The notes under the pieces are model-generated. The model was not told the DNA's origin, searched no databases, and saw nothing but the letters and a program-made list of their open reading frames with translations. A DNA stretch of 64,000 nucleotides from an uncultured Alphaproteobacteria bacterium (GTDB lineage: Bacteria; Pseudomonadota; Alphaproteobacteria; Geminicoccales; Geminicoccaceae), in NCBI GenBank assembly GCA_937926445.1, contig CALBAK010000008.1, forward strand, positions 1-64,000. Direction: 5' to 3'. This document shows, one piece after another, positions 8,723-16,903 of the stretch. The translations under genes and the position numbers were made by a program. Within the stretch, counting starts at the first letter, position 1; each line of letters opens with the position of its first letter.

Positions 8723-10513
8723 GTGCGCCCGCTCGACGTAGCGGCCGGCCTGCTCGGGCTGCTCGCGCTCGTCGCAGGCGTGCCGCGCGCCGATGCCTTC
8801 GAGGTCGCCCTCGAGCTCCGCGACGAGGCGGGTGCGCCGCTTTCTCTCGCCCGACCGGGTGCGCCGGTGCGGCTCCTCCTCGAGGCGCGCGATCCGCTGT
8901 CCGGCTGGCCGCCCGCTGCGCCGCCGCGCGCCTGGCTCGCCGTCGCACGGGCCCCCGAGGAGGCCTGCGCGACGGCCGCCGCCCGGCTCGTCCAGCGCGG
9001 GGCCGATCCCCGGCGCGAGCGTGCACTCGACGGCTACCGGATCGTGCTGTTCGGGCCGCAGGGCGAGCTCGCGCTCCTCGACCCCCGCTTCCGCCTCGCC
9101 TCGGCCCGGCTGCAGGGGGCGCTCCGCCTGCCCGCGACCCCGACCGCGGCGGTCCTCGACCCGCGCCGGGCGCTGCTCTGGGCCGCCCTTCCCGGCGCCG
9201 GGCTCGCCCGCGTCGATCTTTCGGCCGAGGGCCGGTTCGCGCTCGTGGCGACCGAAGCGGCGGTCGAAGCGCTCGCGCTCTTGGCCGACGGCCGGCTCGT
9301 GCTCGCCACCGCTGACGGGCGCCTTTCGATCCTCGACGCCGACGGGCTCGAGCGGGCCGCGACGCTTCTTCCCGAACCCGCTCGCGCGCTTCTGGTCGAT
9401 CCGCTCGCCGGCCGGATCTGGGCCGGCGGTCCTTCGGGCCTGCAGGTGATCGAGCCCGGGGCCGGCGGGCCGCTCGCCACCCGCTCGATCCTCGGCGAGC
9501 CCGTGGCCGCGCTCCTCCTGCTCGCCCGCGAACGCCTGCTCCAGGCGGTGGGCGAAAGGGGGATCCTGAGCCTCGACGCCGACGAAGCGAGTCTCCTCGC
9601 CCGCACCCCGCTCGCCGCCCCGGTCGACGAGCTCCGGGCCGATCCCGAGGAGCGGGTCCTGCTCGCCCAGAGCCGGGCGGCTGGGATCGTGACCCTCCTC
9701 GAAGCGAGCTCGGCCCGGCCGATCGGCGCGCTCGCCCCGGAGGACGGGGTGGAGGAGCTGGGCCTCGTCGGCCGCCGGGCCTATCTCGCGCCCGCCGGGT
9801 CGGCCCGGATCGCGCTCCTGCCGCTCTCCGAGGTCGAGCCGGGCCGGCTGCCGCCGCTCGCCCTCCTCGCCGCCGGCACGGCGCCGCGCGGCCCGGCCGG
9901 CTCCCTGCCGCGCCTCGCGGCGAGCCCGGACGGTCGGGCGATGCTGATCCTCGCCCCGGCCGAGCGCCGCGTCTTCCTGCACGGCGAAGGCGGCATGCTC
10001 GCCCCGTCGAGTGCGCTCCCCGTGCCCTTCGCCGAGGCCCGCGGCCTCCTGGTCCAACCGCTGGGTCCGGTCGAGGTCGGCCCCGGCCGGTTCGAGCTCT
10101 CGACCACCCTGCCGGCGGGCGCCCGCGAGCTCGTCCTCGTCTTCGCGGACCCGCCCGAGGCGCATTGCCTGCCGCTGTCGGTCGAAGCCGCGGCCGCCGA
10201 GACCGCGGCAGCCGAGGGCCCCCGCCTGCGCCTCCTGCCACCCGCCGAGCCCCCGCGTGCCGGCCGACCCACCAGCTTCTCACTCGAGATCGAAGGAACG
10301 GAAACGGTGCCGGGCGAGCCGGAATATCTCGCGCTTTCGCCCGCGACCGGCTGGTTCGCCCGCGGGCCCGCCCGGCCCAGGGGCGACGGCCGTTTCGCGA
10401 TCGAGCTCGCCTTCCCCTCGGCCGGCGCTTACGAGCTCCTCGTTCGCGCCCCCGCCCTCGGTCTCGACTTCGCCCGCGCCCCGAGCCTCTCCGTGGAGGT
10501 CGCGACGCCATGA
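8723..10513 (+). CDS. Secreted beta-propeller-like protein, function unknown
   Basis: 596 residues beginning at a GTG with the purine-rich GAGCGGGAGCGG upstream and a signal peptide (RPLDVAAGLLGLLALVAG, cleavage near RADA). The central ~350 residues are a run of short repeats of the kind ALLPDGRLVLATADGRLSI, with regularly spaced DGR/GR turns, which suggests a WD40/YVTN-type propeller. Flanking N- and C-terminal regions look like beta-sandwich domains. It starts 29 bases after the oxidase stop and overlaps the SCO gene by ATGA, so it belongs to the same operon. Its role, for example a periplasmic scaffold for the oxidase, is inference; I do not recognise the family. Confidence 0.7.
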   Translation: MRPLDVAAGLLGLLALVAGVPRADAFEVALELRDEAGAPLSLARPGAPVRLLLEARDPLSGWPPAAPPRAWLAVARAPEEACATAAARLVQRGADPRRERALDGYRIVLFGPQGELALLDPRFRLASARLQGALRLPATPTAAVLDPRRALLWAALPGAGLARVDLSAEGRFALVATEAAVEALALLADGRLVLATADGRLSILDADGLERAATLLPEPARALLVDPLAGRIWAGGPSGLQVIEPGAGGPLATRSILGEPVAALLLLARERLLQAVGERGILSLDADEASLLARTPLAAPVDELRADPEERVLLAQSRAAGIVTLLEASSARPIGALAPEDGVEELGLVGRRAYLAPAGSARIALLPLSEVEPGRLPPLALLAAGTAPRGPAGSLPRLAASPDGRAMLILAPAERRVFLHGEGGMLAPSSALPVPFAEARGLLVQPLGPVEVGPGRFELSTTLPAGARELVLVFADPPEAHCLPLSVEAAAAETAAAEGPRLRLLPPAEPPRAGRPTSFSLEIEGTETVPGEPEYLALSPATGWFARGPARPRGDGRFAIELAFPSAGAYELLVRAPALGLDFARAPSLSVEVATP

Positions 10514-11088
10514 TCGTCGCCCGACGTGGCCTGCTCGCCGGCCTCCTTTGCCTCGCCGCGCTAGACGGTGCCGCGCGTGCCGAGGAGGATCGGAGTTCAC
10601 GGCCGGTCCGGCTGCGCCGTCGCGAGGTCCCGGTCGAGGACGCGGGCGGCCGCCGGCTCCGCTTCTGGGCCGAGGTGGTCGGCGATTCGCTCGTCCTCCT
10701 CAACCCGATCTTCACCCAATGCTCGAGCCTCTGCCCGCTCACCAACGCCGTGATGGCCGAGCTCCAGGACCGGCTCGCCGACCGTCTCGGGCCGGATTTC
10801 CGCCTCGTGAGCCTGTCGATCGACCCGTTCGGCGACACCCGGGCGGCGCTTTCGGCCATGGCCCGCGAGCTCGGGGCCGGGCCGCACTGGCTCTGGATCC
10901 GGGCCGAGCCGGCCGCCCTCGACGACCTGCTGCGCCAGCTTTCCGCCGGCGCCCGCCGGCTCGACGACCACCCGCCGCTCTTCCTCCTGCTCGACGGGCG
11001 CACGGGCGAGGCGCTGCGCGCCGACGGAATCCCGCCCGCCGACCGGCTCGCCGCCGCCCTCCGCGCCCGGCTCGGTGCCCGGCCGTGA
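10510..11088 (+). CDS. SCO1/SenC/PrrC-type copper chaperone
   Basis: 192 residues with an N-terminal signal or anchor segment (RRGLLAGLLCLAALDGAARA) and a thioredoxin-like fold. The copper-binding pair is C71-S-S-L-C75 in FTQCSSLCPL, and the conserved distal histidine is H154 in DDHPP. SCO proteins deliver copper to CuA of cytochrome oxidase or to other periplasmic cuproenzymes. Here it sits behind a multicopper oxidase rather than cytochrome oxidase genes, so loading that enzyme is the likely job. Start overlaps the previous stop (ATGA) and its own stop overlaps the next start (GTGA), indicating translational coupling. Confidence 0.88.
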   Translation: MIVARRGLLAGLLCLAALDGAARAEEDRSSRPVRLRRREVPVEDAGGRRLRFWAEVVGDSLVLLNPIFTQCSSLCPLTNAVMAELQDRLADRLGPDFRLVSLSIDPFGDTRAALSAMARELGAGPHWLWIRAEPAALDDLLRQLSAGARRLDDHPPLFLLLDGRTGEALRADGIPPADRLAAALRARLGARP

Positions 11089-12485
11089 GCCCGGGCGGCC
11101 GCCTCGCCGGCGTCGCGATCGCGGCCGTCCTCGTCGCGACGGCCTTCGCGTCCGAGCGCCCGACCGCAGCGGCCGACGGGCCGGGTGCCGCGCTCTGGCT
11201 GAGCGGGCTCGTCGACGGTCGGCCGATCGGCGCGCGGCTGGGACCGCAGGGACCCGAGTTGCGCGGTGCCGCCGTCGCCTGCGCCCGCTGCCACGGGGCG
11301 GAGGCCGAGGGCGGCGGCGAGGGAGCCGCCCGCGCGCCCGCCCTCCTGCGCCGCGGCGCCCGCCGGCCGGCGCTCGACGCCGAAGCGCTCGCGCGGGCGC
11401 TCGAGGAAGGCATCGGCCTCGACGGCCGTGCGCTGCATCCGGCGATGCCGCGCTACGCCCTCGCCCCCGAGCTGCATGCGGCCCTCTTGGCCGAGCTCGA
11501 CCGGATCGGCCGCCGCGCGGTCGAGGGGGTCGAGAGCCGCCGGCTGCGGCTCGCCACGGTCTGGCCGAACCCGGCCGCGCGCGCCGCACTGCGCCCCCTG
11601 ATCGAGCGCCACCGGGCGCTCCTCGAGGCCGAGGGCGGGCTCGTGCACCGCGAGATCGAGCTCCTGCTCCTGCCGGCCGAGCCCGAGGCGGCGCTCCGCA
11701 GGCTGGAGACCGAACCCGCCCTCGCCCTCCTGCTCGACGACGCGCCGCCCGCGCTGCTCGCGGCCTTGCGCGCGCGCGGGTTGCCCGAGCTCTTCCCGAT
11801 CCGCCCCCAGATCGGGCCCGAGCCCGCGACCGTGCGTCGGCTCGGCGCCCCGCGCCTGGTCGAGGCCCGGCTCCTCGCCGAAGCGATGGCCGAGGATCTC
11901 GGCGGCCGCGGCCGCTTCCGCCTCCTGGCCGATCCCGCCCTCGAGGCCGAGCTCGAGCCAACCCTCGCCCGCTGGCCGGAGCTCGCGCGAAGCGAGGCGG
12001 AGGCGGATGCCCTGCTCCTCTTGACGCCCGCGCCGGCCGGGGCCCTCGCCGTCCCTCGCCTCTACGCGCCGGTCGACCTCTTGGCCCGGCTCGCCACGCC
12101 GCTTCCGGCCGCGGTCGAGGCCCTGGTCGTGACCGATCCCCGCGCCCTGCCGCCCGGTTCGCCCGCCCCTTCCGAGCGGGCCCGGGCGCTCGTGGGCGAG
12201 GCCGAGGCCGCGGGCCCGCTCGTTCGCCACGCCACGGCCGCCCTCCTCCTCCTCGAGACGGCGCTGCGCCGGCTCGGCCGCGATGTCACCCGCGCCCGCC
12301 TGCTCGGAGCACTCGACGAGCTCGGCCTCGTCACGACCGGTCTCGTCCCGCCCTGGAGCTCCCGGCCCGGCCGCGAGGCCGGCGCGGCCCTCCTGCGCCT
12401 CGACCGGCCGAGCGGCGCGCGGCGGGTCGATCCCTGGCGACGCCCCGGCGATCCGCCGCCCGCGGCCCGCCCATCGAAGGAGTGA
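11085..12485 (+). CDS. Cytochrome c fused to a periplasmic binding-protein-like domain
   Basis: 466 residues from a GTG that overlaps the preceding stop. A signal segment (LAGVAIAAVLVATAFA) is followed by a mono-haem cytochrome c domain with C66-A-R-C69-H70 and a plausible axial methionine in HPAMPRY near 121. Residues ~150-455 resemble the ligand-binding domain of branched-chain amino-acid type ABC receptors, most clearly near the end (TRARLLGALDELGLVTTG). The operon position next to a multicopper oxidase suggests it takes or gives electrons to that enzyme; the binding domain could sense or hold a ligand. The haem domain is certain; the second-domain assignment is moderate. Confidence 0.8.
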   Translation: MSPGGRLAGVAIAAVLVATAFASERPTAAADGPGAALWLSGLVDGRPIGARLGPQGPELRGAAVACARCHGAEAEGGGEGAARAPALLRRGARRPALDAEALARALEEGIGLDGRALHPAMPRYALAPELHAALLAELDRIGRRAVEGVESRRLRLATVWPNPAARAALRPLIERHRALLEAEGGLVHREIELLLLPAEPEAALRRLETEPALALLLDDAPPALLAALRARGLPELFPIRPQIGPEPATVRRLGAPRLVEARLLAEAMAEDLGGRGRFRLLADPALEAELEPTLARWPELARSEAEADALLLLTPAPAGALAVPRLYAPVDLLARLATPLPAAVEALVVTDPRALPPGSPAPSERARALVGEAEAAGPLVRHATAALLLLETALRRLGRDVTRARLLGALDELGLVTTGLVPPWSSRPGREAGAALLRLDRPSGARRVDPWRRPGDPPPAARPSKE

Positions 12486-12488
12486 GCC

Positions 12489-14267
12489 ATGCCCGCCGTC
12501 CACGCACCGCTGCGCGCCCGCTGCGCGCTCCTCGCCCTCTTGGCCGCGCTCCCGCTCGCCGGCACCGCGTTCGTGGCAACGGCTCGAGCGGCGGTCGAGC
12601 TGCCGGCCGCGGTGATCGAGCGCGCCGATCGCTCGCGCGGCCGCTTGCCGGTGATCGTCCGGCTGCGCGGCGCGCCGACCGACCCGACGACGGTCGCGGC
12701 GCGGCTGCGGGGTCTTTCGACACGCATGGCCGGGGTCGTGCCCCTGGGGGCGACGCTGCGCTCCGCACCCGAGCGGGTCACGGCGCTCGTCGACGGGCCG
12801 CGGCTGCGGGCACTCGCCGCCGACCCGGAGGTCGAGGAGATCGTGCCGAATACCGCCTTCACCCTGCCGCGGGCCGAGGCGGGCGCGGGCGAGCCCTCGC
12901 CCCTGCCCGGTGCGCCCGCGGAGGCGGGCCGCGGGACCCTCGTGGCGATCCTCGACACCGGTGTGGATGCCGGTCACCCGGCGCTGGCCGGCCGGGTGAT
13001 CGCGGAGTTCTGCACCGCCTACGCGAGCGCGCTCGACGGCCAAGGCCGGCCACTGCAGCCGATCCGCTCGCTCTGCCCGGGCGGCGCCGAGCGGGTCGAG
13101 GGCGCCGGGGTCGCCGCCCCCTGCGACCTGCCGCGCTGCGAGCACGGCACCCACGTCGCGGCGATCGCCGCCGGCGCCGGCCACCCGGCGACCGGCGGCC
13201 GCCCTCTGGGCTGGGCACCGGCGGCCGAGATCGTGGCCGTCCAGCTCTTCTCCCGGGTCGACGATCAGGTCCTGTGCGGCGGCACCGCCCCCTGCGTGCT
13301 CGCCTTCAGGAGTGCCATCCTCGATGCCCTCGACTGGCTCGCCGAACTCGCCCGCGAGCGGCCGATCGCGGCCGTCAATCTGAGCCTCGGCGATCTCGGC
13401 GCGCACGGCACCGGCTTCCGCTTCCCCTGCGACGACGAATATCGCGACGTGAGCGCGGCGATCGCTCGCCTCGAGGAGGTGGGCACGGCGGTGGTCGCCG
13501 CTTCCGGCAACGATTGGCTCACCGGCCGGATCGCCTGGCCCGCTTGTATCGGCAGGACGGTGGCGGTCGCCGCCGCCGACCGGCCGATCGCCGAGGTGGC
13601 TCCCTTTGCCGACTTCGGCGCGAGCGTCGACCTCGTCGCCCCCGGCACGGCCATCCTCTCGGCGGTGCCCGGCCCGGCCGGGCTCGCGACCATGGACGGC
13701 ACCTCGATGGCCGCTCCGGCGGTGAGCGGTGCCATCGCCGCCCTCCTCGGTGCGGGTCTCGCTGCCGACGGGCCCGAGGCTGCGCGCCGGCTCGCTGCGG
13801 CCGGTGCGGTCCGGCCGCTCGGCCGCCCGCTCGCCACGACGCTGACCCGCCCGAGCCTCGTCCCCGCCACGCTCGTGGCGGCCCCGCCCACGCCCGCGAC
13901 CCCGTCCGGTGCGCCGGCCGGCGGCGCGCTCGCGGCGGCGGGCCCGCCGCGCGCTCTCGCCGCCGCGCCGGCCGCCGCGGCGCCGTCCGGGGCGGTAGCG
14001 GCGGCGGCGCCGGAGGCGGCCTCCCGCGCGCTGCTCTTGAGCTATCCGAAGGAAACCGTGCCGACCGCGGCGGCGGTCGAGGCGGCTCTCGCTCGAGCGT
14101 TCGGCCTCGCCCCGGACAAGGAGCTGGTCGTTCGCGCGGCGCCCGGCGGGCTCGTGGTCGAGGCGGTTCGGCCACTCGAGCGCGGCACGGTCGAACGCGC
14201 GCTCGCGGCCGAGCTCGCCCCCCGCGCGATCACCCCTCAGCTTGGCGCGAAACCGCTGGCCCCCTAG
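12489..14267 (+). CDS. Secreted subtilisin-like serine protease (S8)
   Basis: 592 residues with AAGGAG before the ATG and a long signal peptide ending near ATARA. The catalytic triad is present: Asp156 in ILDTGVDAGHP, His219 in HGTHVAAIAAG and Ser406 in DGTSMAAPAVSG. Residues ~25-125 look like an inhibitor-type propeptide, and a low-complexity Ala/Pro linker (~465-510) leads to a ~75-residue C-terminal domain of unknown type. The gene starts 3 bases after the cytochrome stop, so it is probably part of the copper-oxidase operon. It may mature or turn over the giant oxidase, but that is inference; it could equally act on other extracytoplasmic proteins. Confidence 0.88.
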   Translation: MPAVHAPLRARCALLALLAALPLAGTAFVATARAAVELPAAVIERADRSRGRLPVIVRLRGAPTDPTTVAARLRGLSTRMAGVVPLGATLRSAPERVTALVDGPRLRALAADPEVEEIVPNTAFTLPRAEAGAGEPSPLPGAPAEAGRGTLVAILDTGVDAGHPALAGRVIAEFCTAYASALDGQGRPLQPIRSLCPGGAERVEGAGVAAPCDLPRCEHGTHVAAIAAGAGHPATGGRPLGWAPAAEIVAVQLFSRVDDQVLCGGTAPCVLAFRSAILDALDWLAELARERPIAAVNLSLGDLGAHGTGFRFPCDDEYRDVSAAIARLEEVGTAVVAASGNDWLTGRIAWPACIGRTVAVAAADRPIAEVAPFADFGASVDLVAPGTAILSAVPGPAGLATMDGTSMAAPAVSGAIAALLGAGLAADGPEAARRLAAAGAVRPLGRPLATTLTRPSLVPATLVAAPPTPATPSGAPAGGALAAAGPPRALAAAPAAAAPSGAVAAAAPEAASRALLLSYPKETVPTAAAVEAALARAFGLAPDKELVVRAAPGGLVVEAVRPLERGTVERALAAELAPRAITPQLGAKPLAP

Positions 14268-14291
14268 CCGAAGTCCCGACCCGCGACGATC

Positions 14292-15689
14292 CTAGGCGCC
14301 GCCCGCCGGCTCCACGACCTTGCCGGGGTTGAGGATGTTCTTGGGGTCCAGGGCCGCCTTTAGGGTCCGCATCAAGGCGATTTCGGCTTCGCTGCGGGCA
14401 TGACCGAGCCAGGGCTTCTTGAGCGTGCCGATGCCGTGCTCGGCCGAGATCGTGCCGCCGTGCGCGCGCACGAGCCCGTAGAGGATCTCGGTGACGTCCT
14501 CGTAGGGCTGCTGCTCGACCCCCGGCACGTGGACCACCACGTGCAGGTTCGAATCGCCGAGATGGCCGAAGAAGACCGCGACCGTGCCGGGAAAGCGCGC
14601 CGCGAGCGCCGCTTCGACCGCCGTGGCGAAACGCTCGGTCGCGCCGATCGGCAACCCCAGATCGTAGCCCAGATGCGGGCCCAGGATCCGGTTCCACTCG
14701 GCGACCGCATCGCGGATCGCCCAGAAGGCGCGCACGTCCGCCCGGCTCCGGGCGACCGCCGCGTCGGCCACCACGCCCGCTTCGTGCATCCGCTCGAGAA
14801 AGGCCTCGAACCGGGGTGCATCGAAAGCTTCGTCCGTGCCCTGGGCCTCGAGGAGGACGTAGTAGCCGTGCCGGCCGGCGAGCGGCGCCCGCACCCCCGA
14901 GGCCCGGCTCGTCACCAGATCGTAGAAGCGCGGTCCCATGACCTCGAAGGCCGAAAGGAGCGGCCCGAGCCCGGCCCGGGCCTCCTCGAGGAAGCGGACG
15001 ACCGCGGCGAAGTCGGGAAGGCCGCAGAAGGCGGCGGTGGTGTGGCCGGGCAAGGGCCAGAGGCGCAGCACGGCCCGCGTGATCACGCCGAGCGTGCCCT
15101 CCGAGCCCAGGAACAGCTGCTTCCAGTCGTAGCCGGCGTTGTTCTTGATCATCTTGTCGAGGTTCGAGACGATCGTGCCGTCGGCCAAGACGACTTCGAG
15201 CCCGAGGACCATCTCGCGCGCCATGCCGTAGCGGATCACCCGGTTGCCGCCGGCATTGGTCGAGAGATTGCCGCCGATCGCACAAGAGCCGCGCGCGCCC
15301 AGGTCGAGCGGCACGAGAAAGCCGGCCGCTTCCGCCGCCTTCTGCACCACTTCGAGCGGTGTGCCGGCGCGGACCGTCATCGTCGCCGTGGCCGGATCGA
15401 TCTCCTCCACGCCCACCAGGCGCTCGAGCGAGAGGACGATCGCACCGGGCGAGGGCCGGGCGCCGCCGCAGAGCCCCGTGAGCCCGCCCTGCGGTACCAC
15501 GGGGACACCGAGCCGATGGCAGGTCCGCAGGACCGCCGCCACCTCCTCGGTCGAGCGCGGCCGCACGAGGGCCGCGGGCAGTACCGGCGGAAGCCCGCTC
15601 CAGTCCGTCCGGTTGCGCTCCGGCACTTGCTCGCCCGCGACCACCGTCCCCGGCCCCAGAGCCGCCTCGAGTGCCGCCACGATCGCCAT
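14292..15689 (-). CDS. FAD-linked 2-hydroxyacid dehydrogenase (GlcD/D-lactate dehydrogenase family)
   Basis: 465 residues. The N-terminal PCMH-type FAD domain shows VPQGGLTGLCGGARPS (~70) and GSCAIGGNLSTNAGG (~135); the C-terminal FAD-oxidase domain shows FFGHLGDSNLHVVVH and EHGIGTLKKPWLG. Such flavoenzymes oxidise D-lactate, glycolate or D-2-hydroxyglutarate and pass electrons to quinones or cytochromes; the substrate cannot be fixed here. The ATG at 15689 has GGAGG five bases upstream and fits family starts better than the open frame that extends 43 codons further. It converges on the S8 protease with only 24 bases between stops. Confidence 0.88.
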   Translation of the reverse strand: MAIVAALEAALGPGTVVAGEQVPERNRTDWSGLPPVLPAALVRPRSTEEVAAVLRTCHRLGVPVVPQGGLTGLCGGARPSPGAIVLSLERLVGVEEIDPATATMTVRAGTPLEVVQKAAEAAGFLVPLDLGARGSCAIGGNLSTNAGGNRVIRYGMAREMVLGLEVVLADGTIVSNLDKMIKNNAGYDWKQLFLGSEGTLGVITRAVLRLWPLPGHTTAAFCGLPDFAAVVRFLEEARAGLGPLLSAFEVMGPRFYDLVTSRASGVRAPLAGRHGYYVLLEAQGTDEAFDAPRFEAFLERMHEAGVVADAAVARSRADVRAFWAIRDAVAEWNRILGPHLGYDLGLPIGATERFATAVEAALAARFPGTVAVFFGHLGDSNLHVVVHVPGVEQQPYEDVTEILYGLVRAHGGTISAEHGIGTLKKPWLGHARSEAEIALMRTLKAALDPKNILNPGKVVEPAGGA

Positions 15690-15843
15690 TCCGCCCCTCC
15701 GTACCGGCTCCGCCAGCGGCGCGATCCAGCATGCCGCCCGCCCCTCCGTCCAGCACGCGGCGGCGCGGGTCCCGTCTGCTGCAACGACGACACGGACCGC
15801 CGCGGCCGATGGTAGCATCGGTTCCGAACCACGGCGGCGGCCA

Positions 15844-15864
15844 TTATATCAGAGAATGCTGATA
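15844..15864 (+). promoter_or_regulatory. AT-rich dyad overlapping a candidate -10 before the RND efflux pair
   Basis: TATCAG-N6-CTGATA (15847-15864) is a perfect 6-base inverted repeat in an otherwise GC-rich gap, and it overlaps the -10-like TTATAT at 15844-15849. The adaptor ATG follows at 15893. A repressor site covering the core promoter is the simplest reading; no good -35 is visible. The regulator is not identifiable in the window. Confidence 0.4.
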
Positions 15865-15892
15865 GACAGCGGCCGATCCGAGGGAGCCGTCC

Positions 15893-16903
15893 ATGCGCGT
15901 CGCCCCGCTCCTCGCCCTGCTCTCGTTTTTCACCGCGACCGCCGAAGCGGCCGAAATCTTCGTGGCCGAGCGACGCACGGTCGAGGATCGAAAGGCCGTC
16001 TTCGCCACGGTCGAGAGCGTGCGCGAGGTCGAGGCCCGCACGCGCATCGCCGGCACGGTCGTCAAGCTCCTCGTGCGCGAGGGCGATCGGGTCGAAGCGG
16101 GCGCACTCTTGGCCGAAGTCGAGGACAAAAAGCTCGCCCTCGAGCTCGCCGCGATCGATTCCCGGCTGGATGCGCTCGCCGCCCAACGCCGCCAGGCCGC
16201 TCAGGACCTCGAGCGGGCGCGGACCTTGCGCGCCCAGGGTGCCGTGCCGCAGGCCCGGCTCGACGACGCCCAGGCCGCCTTCGACGTGATCGAAGCGCAG
16301 ATCGCCGCCACCCGCGCCGAGCGCGCGGTCATCGAGGAGCGGCGGCGCGAGGGCCGCGTGCTCGCCCCGCAAGCCGGCCGCGTGCTCGCCGTGCGCGGCA
16401 CCGAGGGGGCGGTCGTCATGCCCGGCGAGACGGTCGCCCGCCTCGCCACCCGGACCTATGTGCTGCGCCTCCGCTTGCCCGAGCGGCACGCCCGGTTCAT
16501 GCGCGCGGGCGATCCCGTGGAAGTGGGGGCGCGCGGCCTCGCCGATCGGCCCGACGCGGTCCTCGGCACCGGGAAGCTCGTTCTCGTCTACCCCGAACTC
16601 GAGAACGGCCAGGTCGTGGCCGACGCCGAGGTCGAGGGGCTCGGCGATTTCTTCGTGGGCGAGCGGGTGCGCGTGACGATCGCGGCCGACAAGCGCGAGG
16701 CCATTCTCGTCCCCGAAGCCTTCCTCCGCCGCGCGCCGGGGGTCGATCTCGTCCGCCTCGAGAGCGGCCTCGAGGTGCCGGTCCAGCGCGGGCCCGTGCG
16801 CCTCGTCGAGGGGGTGCGGATGGTCGAGATCCTCTCGGGCCTCCGCCCCGGTGACCGGCTCGTCCCGCCGGTCGGGCCCGGCGACACGGGAGCCGCCCGA
16901 TGA
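15893..16903 (+). CDS. RND efflux periplasmic adaptor (HlyD/MFP family)
   Basis: 336 residues with a signal peptide (LLALLSFFTATAEA), then the biotinyl-lipoyl half RIAGTVVKLLVREGDRVEAG, an alpha-helical hairpin (~residues 85-150, coiled-coil type), a second lipoyl half (VLAPQAGRVLAVRGTEG) and beta-barrel and membrane-proximal domains. Adaptors of this family link an inner-membrane RND pump to an outer-membrane channel. GAGGGAG precedes the ATG. It overlaps the pump gene by ATGA, so the two are made together. No outer-membrane TolC-type gene is adjacent, so one from elsewhere must serve. Confidence 0.9.
   Translation: MRVAPLLALLSFFTATAEAAEIFVAERRTVEDRKAVFATVESVREVEARTRIAGTVVKLLVREGDRVEAGALLAEVEDKKLALELAAIDSRLDALAAQRRQAAQDLERARTLRAQGAVPQARLDDAQAAFDVIEAQIAATRAERAVIEERRREGRVLAPQAGRVLAVRGTEGAVVMPGETVARLATRTYVLRLRLPERHARFMRAGDPVEVGARGLADRPDAVLGTGKLVLVYPELENGQVVADAEVEGLGDFFVGERVRVTIAADKREAILVPEAFLRRAPGVDLVRLESGLEVPVQRGPVRLVEGVRMVEILSGLRPGDRLVPPVGPGDTGAAR

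Noticed and set aside
8088-13406. A 1772-codon minus-strand open frame opposite the copper-oxidase locus
   Set aside because: Antisense shadow of genes with signal peptides and catalytic motifs; no recognisable domain of its own.
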